A DNA stretch of 64,000 nt from Rhodoluna sp. (GTDB lineage: Bacteria; Actinomycetota; Actinomycetes; Actinomycetales; Microbacteriaceae): contig JAHEBZ010000001.1 in NCBI GenBank assembly GCA_024641985.1, positions 1-64,000 of the forward strand, written 5' to 3'. Each line of letters opens with the position of its first letter. Positions within the stretch are counted from its first letter, which is position 1. This document shows, in pieces, positions 1 through 7,447 of the stretch. Made by a program: the position numbers and the translations under genes. Below the pieces are notes generated by a model. That model was not told the origin of the DNA. It ran no database searches and saw only the letters and a program-made list of their open reading frames with translations.

Positions 1-263
1 ACGTCTACATCCTTTCAAAGGATGAGGGTGGCCGTCACAACCCGTTCTACGCAAACTACCGCCCACAGTTCTACTTCCGTACCACTGACGTGACTGGTGT
101 TATCACCCTTCCTGCAGGTACCGAAATGGTTATGCCTGGCGACACCACCGAAATGTCGGTTGAGCTAATCCAGCCAATCGCCATGGAAGAGGGTCTACGT
201 TTCGCTATCCGTGAGGGTGGCCGTACCGTAGGTGCAGGAACCGTTACCAAGATCACCAAGTAA
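1..263 (+). CDS. tuf: Elongation factor Tu, C-terminal part (5' truncated by window)
   Basis: The last 86 codons are present in the frame starting at base 3 and end with TAA at 261-263. The translation contains the EF-Tu domain 3 signature [19 protein letters not shown] followed by the FRTTDVTG block, so the assignment is certain although the GTPase domain lies outside the window. EF-Tu delivers aminoacyl-tRNA to the ribosome as a GTP complex. It is the last gene of the str operon (rpsL-rpsG-fusA-tuf) in most bacteria and is closed here by a strong terminator. Codon choice (CTA for Leu, TCA for Ser) matches the ribosomal genes further on. Confidence 0.98.
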   Translation, partial: VYILSKDEGGRHNPFYANYRPQFYFRTTDVTGVITLPAGTEMVMPGDTTEMSVELIQPIAMEEGLRFAIREGGRTVGAGTVTKITK

Positions 264-285
264 TTTCGATTACTTTTGATTTCAG

Positions 286-315
286 AAATCCCCCAGCCTT
301 TTGGCTGGGGGATTT
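286..315 (+). terminator. Intrinsic terminator after tuf
   Basis: AAATCCCCCAGCC pairs perfectly with GGCTGGGGGATTT around a TTTT loop, followed by CGCTTTAA. It ends the str operon and separates it from the sugar island. The same layout, a G/C-rich stem flanked by A and T runs then CGCTTT, recurs at other terminators in the window. Confidence 0.93.
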
Positions 316-362
316 CGCTTTAACCTATGCTTGACTAATTCGACTCGACGAGGAGTTCAAAG

Positions 363-1808
363 ATGACCAAGCCGAAGTACGCAAGCGCGCTCGACATCAA
401 GCGCCCCATCATGCCGGGCTTCTACCCCGACCCCTCGATTGTGCGCGTTGGCGAAACTTTTTATCTTGCAAACTCAACCTTTGAATATGGGCCAGGTGTG
501 CCTATCCATTCATCCGCGGATTTAGTGAACTGGAAGTTCGAGGGGCACTCATTGCCGACCGCGCGGCACATGAACATTGCCGGCATGGAAAACTCGATGG
601 GTATTTTTGCGCCAACGCTGCGCCACCACAACGGCAAGTTTTATATGATCACCACATTGACCGACGGAAAGTGGCAGCTTTTGGTAACGGCCGATACCCC
701 CGCCGGCCCATGGAGTGACCCGGTTCGGATCGATCTGTTTGGCATCGACCCAGACCTCTTCTGGGATGACAACGGTGACTGCTACATGACCTACGCTTCG
801 GTGCCGCTGGACGGCATTGGTCAGGTCAAAATTGACACCGAAACCGGACACGTTCTTGGTGAGCCTTACTTGATTACGCAGGGCACGGGCGGCAAATTTC
901 CAGAGGGTGCCCACATTTACAAGGTGGGCGACTGGTTCTATTTGCTAATCGCCGAAGGTGGCACTGAGCGCGGCCACGCAGTAACCGTGGCTCGCTCGAA
1001 AAGTGTTTCTGGGCCCTTTGAGTTCGATCTTAAATCTCCACTACTCACCAATCGCGGCACAAATTTCAAGATTCAGAGCACTGGTCACGCCGATTTAGTT
1101 CAACGGGTCGATGGCCATTGGGCGATGGTGTTTCACGGCACTCGGCCAAAAGGCTCTAGTCCCGAGTGGCACATCATGGGCCGAGAAACCTGTGCTGTTG
1201 AAATTGAATGGTGCGATGGCTGGCCGGTGCTTGGCCCACCGATTGAACCGGCTTCAGACCCTAGCGTTGTCGAAGTTCTAGATTCCAACAGCGAGCTGCC
1301 CGCCGACTGGATCTCGGTTGGTTCGTTTCCGGTCGACAACTGCAAAAAGACACCGAACGGCTTGCTTTTCAACGGTTTTGTGGCACGTCGCCAAACCACT
1401 CAACATTTTGAGTTGGTTGCCAACTTTGAGTCATCAACACCACACGGCATTGGAGTTGGCATCGACGGCCGTCACCACCTGGGGCTCATGAAGTGGGGTA
1501 ACGAGGTCAAAGCCACCTGGACAATCGGGGATCACCGAACCGACATAGGTGCGGTTGAAGTTGGCGACAGAGAATTTGAATTTGTGATTCGAAGCGTTGC
1601 CATGGAAGGGGGTTTTCACGCGCCGGTTGGCCCAGACAAGTTGCACTGCTCGGTGCGTTTCAGCGATGGTTCCGAGTTAGAAGTTGCGGCGCTTGATGGG
1701 CGGTACATCAGCACCGAAGTTGCCGGCGGCATGACCGGACGCGTGATTGGTGTGCTTGCTTTCGAGTCTGCACTGCTAACAAAGTGGAGTTACAAGAGCG
1801 CTTCGTAA
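363..1808 (+). CDS. Glycoside hydrolase family 43 (beta-xylosidase / alpha-L-arabinofuranosidase type)
   Basis: This 481-residue protein begins with the GH43 motif PGFYPDPS. The three expected acidic residues are visible: D23 (base) in YPDPS, D129 in FGIDPDLF and E181 (acid) in KFPEGAHIY. Residues 1 to about 300 form the five-bladed propeller and the rest is a beta-sandwich of the kind found at the C-terminus of this family. There is no signal peptide, so it should act in the cytoplasm on imported glycosides, removing xylosyl or arabinosyl groups; the exact sugar cannot be read from sequence. A GAGGAG ribosome site lies just before ATG 363. Its 3' end overlaps the convergent alpha-like gene by 19 bp. 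Confidence 0.88.
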   Translation: MTKPKYASALDIKRPIMPGFYPDPSIVRVGETFYLANSTFEYGPGVPIHSSADLVNWKFEGHSLPTARHMNIAGMENSMGIFAPTLRHHNGKFYMITTLTDGKWQLLVTADTPAGPWSDPVRIDLFGIDPDLFWDDNGDCYMTYASVPLDGIGQVKIDTETGHVLGEPYLITQGTGGKFPEGAHIYKVGDWFYLLIAEGGTERGHAVTVARSKSVSGPFEFDLKSPLLTNRGTNFKIQSTGHADLVQRVDGHWAMVFHGTRPKGSSPEWHIMGRETCAVEIEWCDGWPVLGPPIEPASDPSVVEVLDSNSELPADWISVGSFPVDNCKKTPNGLLFNGFVARRQTTQHFELVANFESSTPHGIGVGIDGRHHLGLMKWGNEVKATWTIGDHRTDIGAVEVGDREFEFVIRSVAMEGGFHAPVGPDKLHCSVRFSDGSELEVAALDGRYISTEVAGGMTGRVIGVLAFESALLTKWSYKSAS

Positions 1809-2797
1809 AGCAGTTTGTGCTCGGCAACAACATCAAACGACGAAAACTCGGCAAGTTCGTGCCATTCGTGGCCGCCCCACTCGCTCGTGACAAAGCCTTC
1901 GAAGCCCTGCTCTGTAAGCGCTTTGATGAGTTCAGCGGTTGGGTCGCTGATTGCACCAGCTTGGTCATCGGTATCCCAAAACTTTAGGTGCACACCCCTC
2001 ACTAGGGGCATTGCCTCGGCCCAGTCGCTAACCTTTGCCTTGCCCATGCGAGTGACAAGCGAGAGCAAAAGCGATGTTGCGGCAGTTGAGGGGGATGACG
2101 GCAGCCATTTGCCAAAAATCACTGGTCGAAGTTCGCTCAGGCTCAGGTTTGTCCAGGCACCAACCAACTCGCCTACCTGCTGCTGGCTAAACCCCGAATG
2201 CCCAAGTGCATCAACAAAACTTGGTGGCAATGATCTCATGCAAAGACTCGAATCGAAAAGCAGGCCAAAGTTGGGCGAATTTAGTTCGCGCATTAGGTCT
2301 AGGTTTTCTTTTACCGGCGATGAGCCCACCTCTTGGGTTCCCTGAACTTCGAGCACCAAAGTGACTCCAAGCCTCTCGGCTATCGGCACAATCTCGCGAA
2401 GCTCATCCAGGCTGGCAAACCCCAGCCCAAGCCGAGCAAACCCAGCACCCAACTCTGCCGCTAGCTCAAGTTGCACTCGCACCTGTGCCACCACTTGGTC
2501 GTGATCTAGAAACTTTGCTTGGGCCACAGTGCGATCGATGTAGATGCCCAACTGCCCAACCTTGGCACCGTATTTTGCCAGCACGGCTTTGGTGTCTTCA
2601 ACCTGCTTTGCCGGCGGGCGGGGGTAGTTTCTGAAGTGCTGGGGGCCATCAAGTTCGACAATCTTTGACAGCCCTGAGGCAAGAACGTCGTCAAGTAGTT
2701 CGCATGCGCTGCGCTCGGCAGCCATTAGTTCATTCGAAAAAGAAAATAGGGTTACGGCCCACTGGCCTTGCCACGCTGTCTGATTCATGCACACCAA
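1790..2797 (-). CDS. C-glycoside deglycosidase alpha-subunit-like TIM barrel (copy 1, divergent)
   Basis: The 335-residue protein belongs to the xylose-isomerase-like TIM barrel superfamily and resembles the two alpha subunits at 18324 and 19781. All share the N-terminal TL(Y/F)S block, a C-terminal (S/T)SE(W/Y) block and four metal ligands, here E150, D182, H270 and E306. In the family these hold Mn2+ or a similar ion, and with a beta subunit the enzyme cleaves the C-C bond of 3-oxo-C-glycosides. It lacks the FVPDF wording of the other two (LLFDSS instead) and is the most diverged copy, so it could also be an isomerase of the released sugar. The beta-like partner starts 100 bp away on the opposite strand, which differs from the tandem beta-alpha order elsewhere. 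ATG at 2788 is an alternative start. Confidence 0.72.
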   Translation of the reverse strand: MVCMNQTAWQGQWAVTLFSFSNELMAAERSACELLDDVLASGLSKIVELDGPQHFRNYPRPPAKQVEDTKAVLAKYGAKVGQLGIYIDRTVAQAKFLDHDQVVAQVRVQLELAAELGAGFARLGLGFASLDELREIVPIAERLGVTLVLEVQGTQEVGSSPVKENLDLMRELNSPNFGLLFDSSLCMRSLPPSFVDALGHSGFSQQQVGELVGAWTNLSLSELRPVIFGKWLPSSPSTAATSLLLSLVTRMGKAKVSDWAEAMPLVRGVHLKFWDTDDQAGAISDPTAELIKALTEQGFEGFVTSEWGGHEWHELAEFSSFDVVAEHKLLYEALL

Positions 2798-2802
2798 CTT
2801 AC

Positions 2803-2815
2803 TTAGGTAGACTAA
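2803..2815. promoter_or_regulatory. Palindromic operator candidate TTAGGTAGACTAA
   Basis: This is the core of an inverted repeat, ACTTAG-GTAGA-CTAAGT at 2801-2817, directly upstream of the minus-strand alpha-like gene. A 12-of-13 match (TTAGGTAAACTAA) lies at 6580, upstream of the isomerase gene. The two are best read as sites for one unidentified regulator. Confidence 0.5.
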
Positions 2816-2821
2816 GTCAAA

Positions 2822-2835
2822 ACTTTTGTTGAAAA
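2822..2835. promoter_or_regulatory. Diverged copy of the ROK-type operator
   Basis: ACTTTTGTTGAAAA differs by one base from the first 14 bases of the 19-bp repeat found at 10562 and 15223. It sits in the 100-bp divergent promoter region between the alpha-like and beta-like genes, suggesting shared control with the rest of the island. Confidence 0.45.
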
Positions 2836-2897
2836 AGAGTCTAAGTATCTAGGCTAAGGCAATCGTTGTTCGAAGATCACGAAGAAGTGGAATCGTT

Positions 2898-3278
2898 ATG
2901 ACGCTCACCAGTCAAGTAATTGTGGCCGATGAAATTGACCGCAGAGGTGACTTCATCGAGATGAGCATTGGGCTGCCCTGGTTTCGGTCGCTTCGCATGT
3001 CGCACATCATTGGCCTCACCGCTTCGGCAGATCAAGGGCCAGCTTCGCCGATCGAGATGTTGATCAACGGCAACTGGCACAACGTTGCCGCGCTCGGCCA
3101 GTTAACTGACCTTGAATGGTATCCGCAAGACCGCCAAACCATCAGATTTGTCGAACCCCGGCAACAATTCGAACTCTATTTATCTTTCGAACTTTTGATG
3201 CCAAACCTATTTATGGGCCCGCAACACCCGGTGGTAATAACCACTTCGGCCAAGCAGGCGGTGGCTGTTGCCAGCTGA
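2898..3278 (+). CDS. C-glycoside deglycosidase beta-subunit-like protein (copy 1)
   Basis: The 126-residue protein matches the other two small proteins at 17908 and 19376 in length and layout. The shared hallmark is a P-W-(F/Y)-R-(S/A)-L motif near residue 30, here GLPWFRSL, then an (I/L)NG segment and a C-terminal PYM/PNL-type strand. The family is the beta-sandwich partner that completes the active site of C-deglycosylation enzymes. Here it heads a transcript with the GH106-like gene, which overlaps its stop by 11 bp, and its alpha-like partner is divergent. The copy is clearly more diverged than the other two, so the family call is good but the substrate is unknown. Confidence 0.68.
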   Translation: MTLTSQVIVADEIDRRGDFIEMSIGLPWFRSLRMSHIIGLTASADQGPASPIEMLINGNWHNVAALGQLTDLEWYPQDRQTIRFVEPRQQFELYLSFELLMPNLFMGPQHPVVITTSAKQAVAVAS

Positions 3279-6200
3279 TTTTTGGCACCAGATATTTACG
3301 CCAACCTCAGCATCGAGGCCTCGGGTGTGGTGGCACTGGATGAACGGCAACATAGACACCGAAGGTTTGATAGCAGACCTCGATTGGATGCAACGTGTTG
3401 GCATCGGTGGGGCTCAAATTTTTGAAGGCGGCATGGGCTCACCCCAGGTGGTGCAGAACAGGTTGGTCTATGGATCGCCTGAGTGGTACGACGCATTCAC
3501 GGCCGCGCTTACTGCGGCTAGTGAAAAAGGGATCGAAATCTCGGTTGCCTCTAGCGGTGGGTGGAGTGTTTTGGGGGCGCCCTGGGTGAAACCAGAGAAC
3601 GCGATGAAAAAGTTTGTGTGGTCTGAAACGCTTGTGAGGGGCGGTCAGTCGGCCCACCCGCTCAACCCGCTGCCTAATTGCGAGGGGCCGTTTCAAGATC
3701 TGACCAAGTGGGCGCGCGATCAAAGGTTTAGTTTTGGCGGCGATGTGGCTTGTTTCGCCATACCTCACAACGATAATTTCACCCGGCTTCTGCCCGCATC
3801 GATCGAAGTTAGTCGCGATTTCACCGGTGATCTAGCTGCGTTGAACGACTCAAAATTTGGCTCCTGGATTTCGATGCAGCGGGACGTTACTAAAACCGAT
3901 GAAGTTTTTGTAACTTACAGGTTCGAGAGTCTAACCACGATTGGTTCGGCCCAGATCGGTGTTGCCGGGCCAATAGGTTTCGGTGCACCCGAGCTGGCCA
4001 ACGCATACCTGCAGGTGAGTGCCGATGGGGTGGAATTCACCGAAATCGCATCATTTGAGATGAGCGAAACTATGGGCCAAATGGGTGAAACCGCGAGTCG
4101 AACATTGTCTTTTGACCCTGTGCAGGCCAAAGCCGTGCGGCTTAGGCTATGCGGTAAACCTCTTGGCGAAAGTTTGCCAGCCATGATGCCTGGGGTTAGC
4201 CCACTTGGTTTCAAGCCAAAAGATTTCGATAAATTCATGCTTGCCGAATTTGCCTTGCACTCGGGTGGCAGGGTTCACGCGGCCGAATACAAGTCAGCCT
4301 TTTCAATTTCGGCCGACTATTTCTCGCTGAACAAGCGTGTCGAGCACAAACAAGTCATTGACCCCTCGACCATAATCGATGTCACACAATTCATTGATGA
4401 GAATGACGTGCTGAACTGGGTTGCGCCCGAGGGGGAATGGCAGATCATCAGAATCGGCTACTCGCTCACCGGTCACGAAAACGGCCCGGCTCCGGCAGAG
4501 GCCACCGGTCTCGAAGTCGACAAGCTTGACCCGGTGCGCATCAGCAGTTATCTCGAAACCTTTTTCACCCCACTGTTTGCAGAACTTGAAAGTCGTGGGT
4601 TGAGCGCTTCGAGCATCCAAGCAATTTTGACCGACAGCATTGAATCGCGTTCGCAAAACTTTACCGAAGGCATTTTTGACGAGTTCGAAAAACGCAGAGG
4701 TTATTCGATGCGTCAGTGGCTTCCCGCAATAGCCGGTTGGGTAGTCGGTTCGACCGGGGCTACCGATAAATTCTTGTATGACTTTAGGCTCACCCTCAGC
4801 GATTTGGTAAGCGACTGCATGTATCGCCTCATAAAAGAGTTTGCGCATTCAAATGGTGCCCGCTATTACAGCGAGGCGCTCGAAGACAGCAGGCCTCAGC
4901 TGGGCGATGACCTTGAAATGCGCTCTCACGCCGATGTGCCAATGGGTGCGATGTGGTCTTGGCTCGAGGGTGAGTTGCCAAAGCAAACCTATTTGGCCGA
5001 CCTAAAAGGCGCATCATCGGTGGCCCACGTTTATGGCAAGTCACACACCGGCTGTGAATCATTTAGCACCTTCGGCAGGCCATTCGTGTGGTCTCCGCAA
5101 GAGCTCAAGAGAGTCGCCGACCTCGAGCTAGCCTTGGGCGTCACGCTCTTCAACATTCACTCGTCGCCGCATCAGCCTTCGGTTATAACCGGTCCAGGCG
5201 TAACCCTGACCCCAACGCTTGGGCAGGTTTTCACTCGAAACGAAACCTGGGCCGAAATGGCCGGGCCATGGGTCGAATACATCGCCCGTGCCAGTCACGT
5301 TCTTAATCAGGGCAAGCCGGTCGCCGAAATTCTTTATTTCACCGGATGCGAGGCACCCGTGACAGGCATTTGGGGCTCGGCAGAGTTCGACGTGCCTTCG
5401 GGCTATGACTTTGACTTTGTTTCGGCCGATGGCTTGTTGAACAACATTTCGGCTGATGGCGGGAGGCTAGTATCTGCCCAGACGAGCTATTCGATTCTTT
5501 ATCTGGGCGGACACTCGGAGTTGTTGACCTGTGAAATCTTGCGAAAGGTGCTCTCGCTCGCCGAATCTGGCGTGAAAATTTTTGGGGCAAAGCCAACTTA
5601 TTCGCCATCGCTTGCCGATTCGCCAGAAGAATTTGATCGCCTGGCTGCTTCAATTTGGGGCAGTGCCAATGTTGCGGTGGTTGGCTCAATAGCCCAGGCC
5701 GTTGAAATCGCCAAGGCGCAAGGTTTGGTTGCTATCGACTGGCGGTTCAGTCAAAATGGCAAGCCTCTCGACTCGCGACTGATTGGGAATGCCGACTTGC
5801 GCTGCATTCGACGCGCACTTGATGGCAGCGACATCTACTTTGTTGCCAATGCCAAAAACCAACCCATCAAGTTTTTCGCCCGGTTCGCCGCATCTGGCGC
5901 ACACGCGTTCGTGTTTGATGCGGTTGACCCTACAAACAAACCGAAGCGAATCGCTGCCGACTCAATCGAACTCGATTTGACAGCATATGGGTCTTGTTTT
6001 GTCGTTATTTCAGATGATGAATCGGCTGCGCTCGCGTTTGATTTCGAATCAGGCACATCCACTGGTCTGACCGAAATTGATGAGTGGCAACTCGAAGTTT
6101 GTGGCGAGAAGTTAGTCACCGGTTCTACTTTTGACTTGGCGGCCAACGCCGATGAGCGAATTCGATACTTCTCGGGCGTCTTCGCGGCCAAGGCATCGTT

Positions 6201-6555
6201 CGAATTGACCGCCGAACAGGTTGGCGCGAGCGTAGGTGCGGTTGCCCTCACGCTTCCAGGCCTCACTGGCATTGCCGAGGTCTCAGTCAATGGAGCCTTT
6301 GTCGGCGTCGTTTGGGCAAAGGGTCAAACCATCGGTATCTCGGTAGCAACTAAAGCCGGCACAAACGAAATCTCGCTCAAGGTCGCAAACGGCTGGCGAA
6401 ACCGACTCATCGGCGATCAGCTGGGCAAGGCCGCATTCGAAGGCCAGTCAAAGACTTATCTGGCTTATCCAATCTTTGAACAAAATGCCGAACCTGCATC
6501 AAGTGGTCTGTTGTTGCCTGCGCAGCTCACATTTGCCATAGTGGAATCGTTATAA
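3268..6555 (+). CDS. GH106-like glycoside hydrolase (alpha-L-rhamnosidase family)
   Basis: The 1095-residue protein opens with RVWWHWMNGNID followed by a GIGGAQIFEGG segment, the N-terminal hallmark of GH106 rhamnosidases. Further family-like blocks are SHTGCESFSTFGRPFVWSP and NIHSSPHQPS in the middle and a galactose-binding-like beta-sandwich with ANGWRNRLIGD near the end. No signal peptide is present, so it should work inside the cell, probably removing rhamnose (or a related deoxysugar) from an imported glycoside before C-deglycosylation. Start is TTG 3268, overlapping the beta-like gene by 11 bp, which implies translational coupling; the next in-frame ATG (3341) would delete the conserved WWHWM block. 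No rhamnose catabolic genes are in the window. Confidence 0.83.
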   Translation: MPADFWHQIFTPTSASRPRVWWHWMNGNIDTEGLIADLDWMQRVGIGGAQIFEGGMGSPQVVQNRLVYGSPEWYDAFTAALTAASEKGIEISVASSGGWSVLGAPWVKPENAMKKFVWSETLVRGGQSAHPLNPLPNCEGPFQDLTKWARDQRFSFGGDVACFAIPHNDNFTRLLPASIEVSRDFTGDLAALNDSKFGSWISMQRDVTKTDEVFVTYRFESLTTIGSAQIGVAGPIGFGAPELANAYLQVSADGVEFTEIASFEMSETMGQMGETASRTLSFDPVQAKAVRLRLCGKPLGESLPAMMPGVSPLGFKPKDFDKFMLAEFALHSGGRVHAAEYKSAFSISADYFSLNKRVEHKQVIDPSTIIDVTQFIDENDVLNWVAPEGEWQIIRIGYSLTGHENGPAPAEATGLEVDKLDPVRISSYLETFFTPLFAELESRGLSASSIQAILTDSIESRSQNFTEGIFDEFEKRRGYSMRQWLPAIAGWVVGSTGATDKFLYDFRLTLSDLVSDCMYRLIKEFAHSNGARYYSEALEDSRPQLGDDLEMRSHADVPMGAMWSWLEGELPKQTYLADLKGASSVAHVYGKSHTGCESFSTFGRPFVWSPQELKRVADLELALGVTLFNIHSSPHQPSVITGPGVTLTPTLGQVFTRNETWAEMAGPWVEYIARASHVLNQGKPVAEILYFTGCEAPVTGIWGSAEFDVPSGYDFDFVSADGLLNNISADGGRLVSAQTSYSILYLGGHSELLTCEILRKVLSLAESGVKIFGAKPTYSPSLADSPEEFDRLAASIWGSANVAVVGSIAQAVEIAKAQGLVAIDWRFSQNGKPLDSRLIGNADLRCIRRALDGSDIYFVANAKNQPIKFFARFAASGAHAFVFDAVDPTNKPKRIAADSIELDLTAYGSCFVVISDDESAALAFDFESGTSTGLTEIDEWQLEVCGEKLVTGSTFDLAANADERIRYFSGVFAAKASFELTAEQVGASVGAVALTLPGLTGIAEVSVNGAFVGVVWAKGQTIGISVATKAGTNEISLKVANGWRNRLIGDQLGKAAFEGQSKTYLAYPIFEQNAEPASSGLLLPAQLTFAIVESL

Positions 6556-6579
6556 ACTTTCGCTGATTTACAGCAGAAG

Positions 6580-6592
6580 TTAGGTAAACTAA
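6580..6592. promoter_or_regulatory. Palindromic operator candidate TTAGGTAAACTAA
   Basis: Inverted repeat TTAG-GTAAA-CTAA in the 91-bp gap before the TTG-started isomerase gene, 12 of 13 bases identical to the site at 2803. It suggests that the 6647-10500 operon is controlled together with the divergent alpha/beta pair. Confidence 0.5.
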
Positions 6593-6646
6593 ATCCAATC
6601 AACGTGATTCCCGTTTTGGCAGGGTGCTGGTTCAGAGAGGAACCCC

Positions 6647-7408
6647 TTGACCACATTTGCCGCCAATATAGAACTGCTCTACACCGAACACGAAAAGTTC
6701 GAAGACCGAATCGCTGCCGCCGCTGCCGACGGTTTCAAATTTGTAGAAATGTGGATGTCTAGCCTTCAAGACGTGCATTCACTAGCCGCCGCCGCCAAAG
6801 ATCACGGCATTCAGTTCTCATCCGTGCTTGCCGAACCGCGCTTCAGCTTCACCATGCCAGGCGTAGACCTAAATGTATTTTTCGAGGGCCTCAAGAGCTC
6901 AATCGAAAATGCAAAAATCCTAGGTTCACCCCGTCTGGTGCTTGGTTCAGGAATGGGCTTTCCGGGCAAAAAGCGCCCTGCTCAGCTAGACACTCTGGCC
7001 GAGATCTTTAGCGATGCTGCCAAGGTTGCCGAAGAGGCCGGCATCGAGCTAGTGCTTGAGCCAGTGAACACTCGCCACGATCACCCGGGTGCATTGCTAG
7101 ACCGCACCGACGAGGCAATTTACATTGCACAAAAAGTGGCCTCACCAAACTTCAAGATTCTTTATGACATCTATCACTCGAGTGTCGAAGGCGAAAACGT
7201 CGTCGAGATGCTTGCCAAGCACAAGAACCTAATTGGTTATGTGCAGTTGGCCGATGCTCCGGGTCGTGGCGAGCCAGGCTCTGGCAACATCGACTGGAAC
7301 CCAATCATGGCCGCTGTTGCAGCCAACTATCAGGGTGTGGTCGGTCTCGAATTCTATCCAACCCAGGCAACATCTAAGTCGATCGAGTTCATCAATTCGT
7401 TCGCTTAA
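6647..7408 (+). CDS. Hydroxypyruvate-isomerase-like TIM barrel sugar isomerase
   Basis: The 253-residue protein is a compact xylose-isomerase-like TIM barrel closest in layout to hydroxypyruvate isomerase (Hyi). Features include the EPVNTRHDHPG segment with the first metal-binding Glu, ILYDIYH with the Asp, and GLEFYPT with the C-terminal Glu. It probably isomerises or epimerises an oxo-sugar released by the deglycosidases; hydroxypyruvate isomerase activity itself is not implied. Translation starts at TTG 6647, six bases after a GAGAGG ribosome site, and no better ATG exists upstream. It heads an operon with a 3-oxidase-like flavoprotein and an MFS carrier. Confidence 0.75.
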   Translation: MTTFAANIELLYTEHEKFEDRIAAAAADGFKFVEMWMSSLQDVHSLAAAAKDHGIQFSSVLAEPRFSFTMPGVDLNVFFEGLKSSIENAKILGSPRLVLGSGMGFPGKKRPAQLDTLAEIFSDAAKVAEEAGIELVLEPVNTRHDHPGALLDRTDEAIYIAQKVASPNFKILYDIYHSSVEGENVVEMLAKHKNLIGYVQLADAPGRGEPGSGNIDWNPIMAAVAANYQGVVGLEFYPTQATSKSIEFINSFA

Positions 7409-7447
7409 ATCTCGCTAACTCTCTGAACCACAAGGCAAGGAACTCAA

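Noticed and set aside
2801-2817. DtxR/IdeR iron box
   Set aside because: TTAGGTAGACTAA shares the TTAGG start but lacks the 19-bp iron-box symmetry, and the neighbours are sugar genes.
4303-4848. 181-residue minus-strand ORF within the GH106-like gene
   Set aside because: It lies wholly inside a strongly conserved coding frame on the other strand and has no family features.
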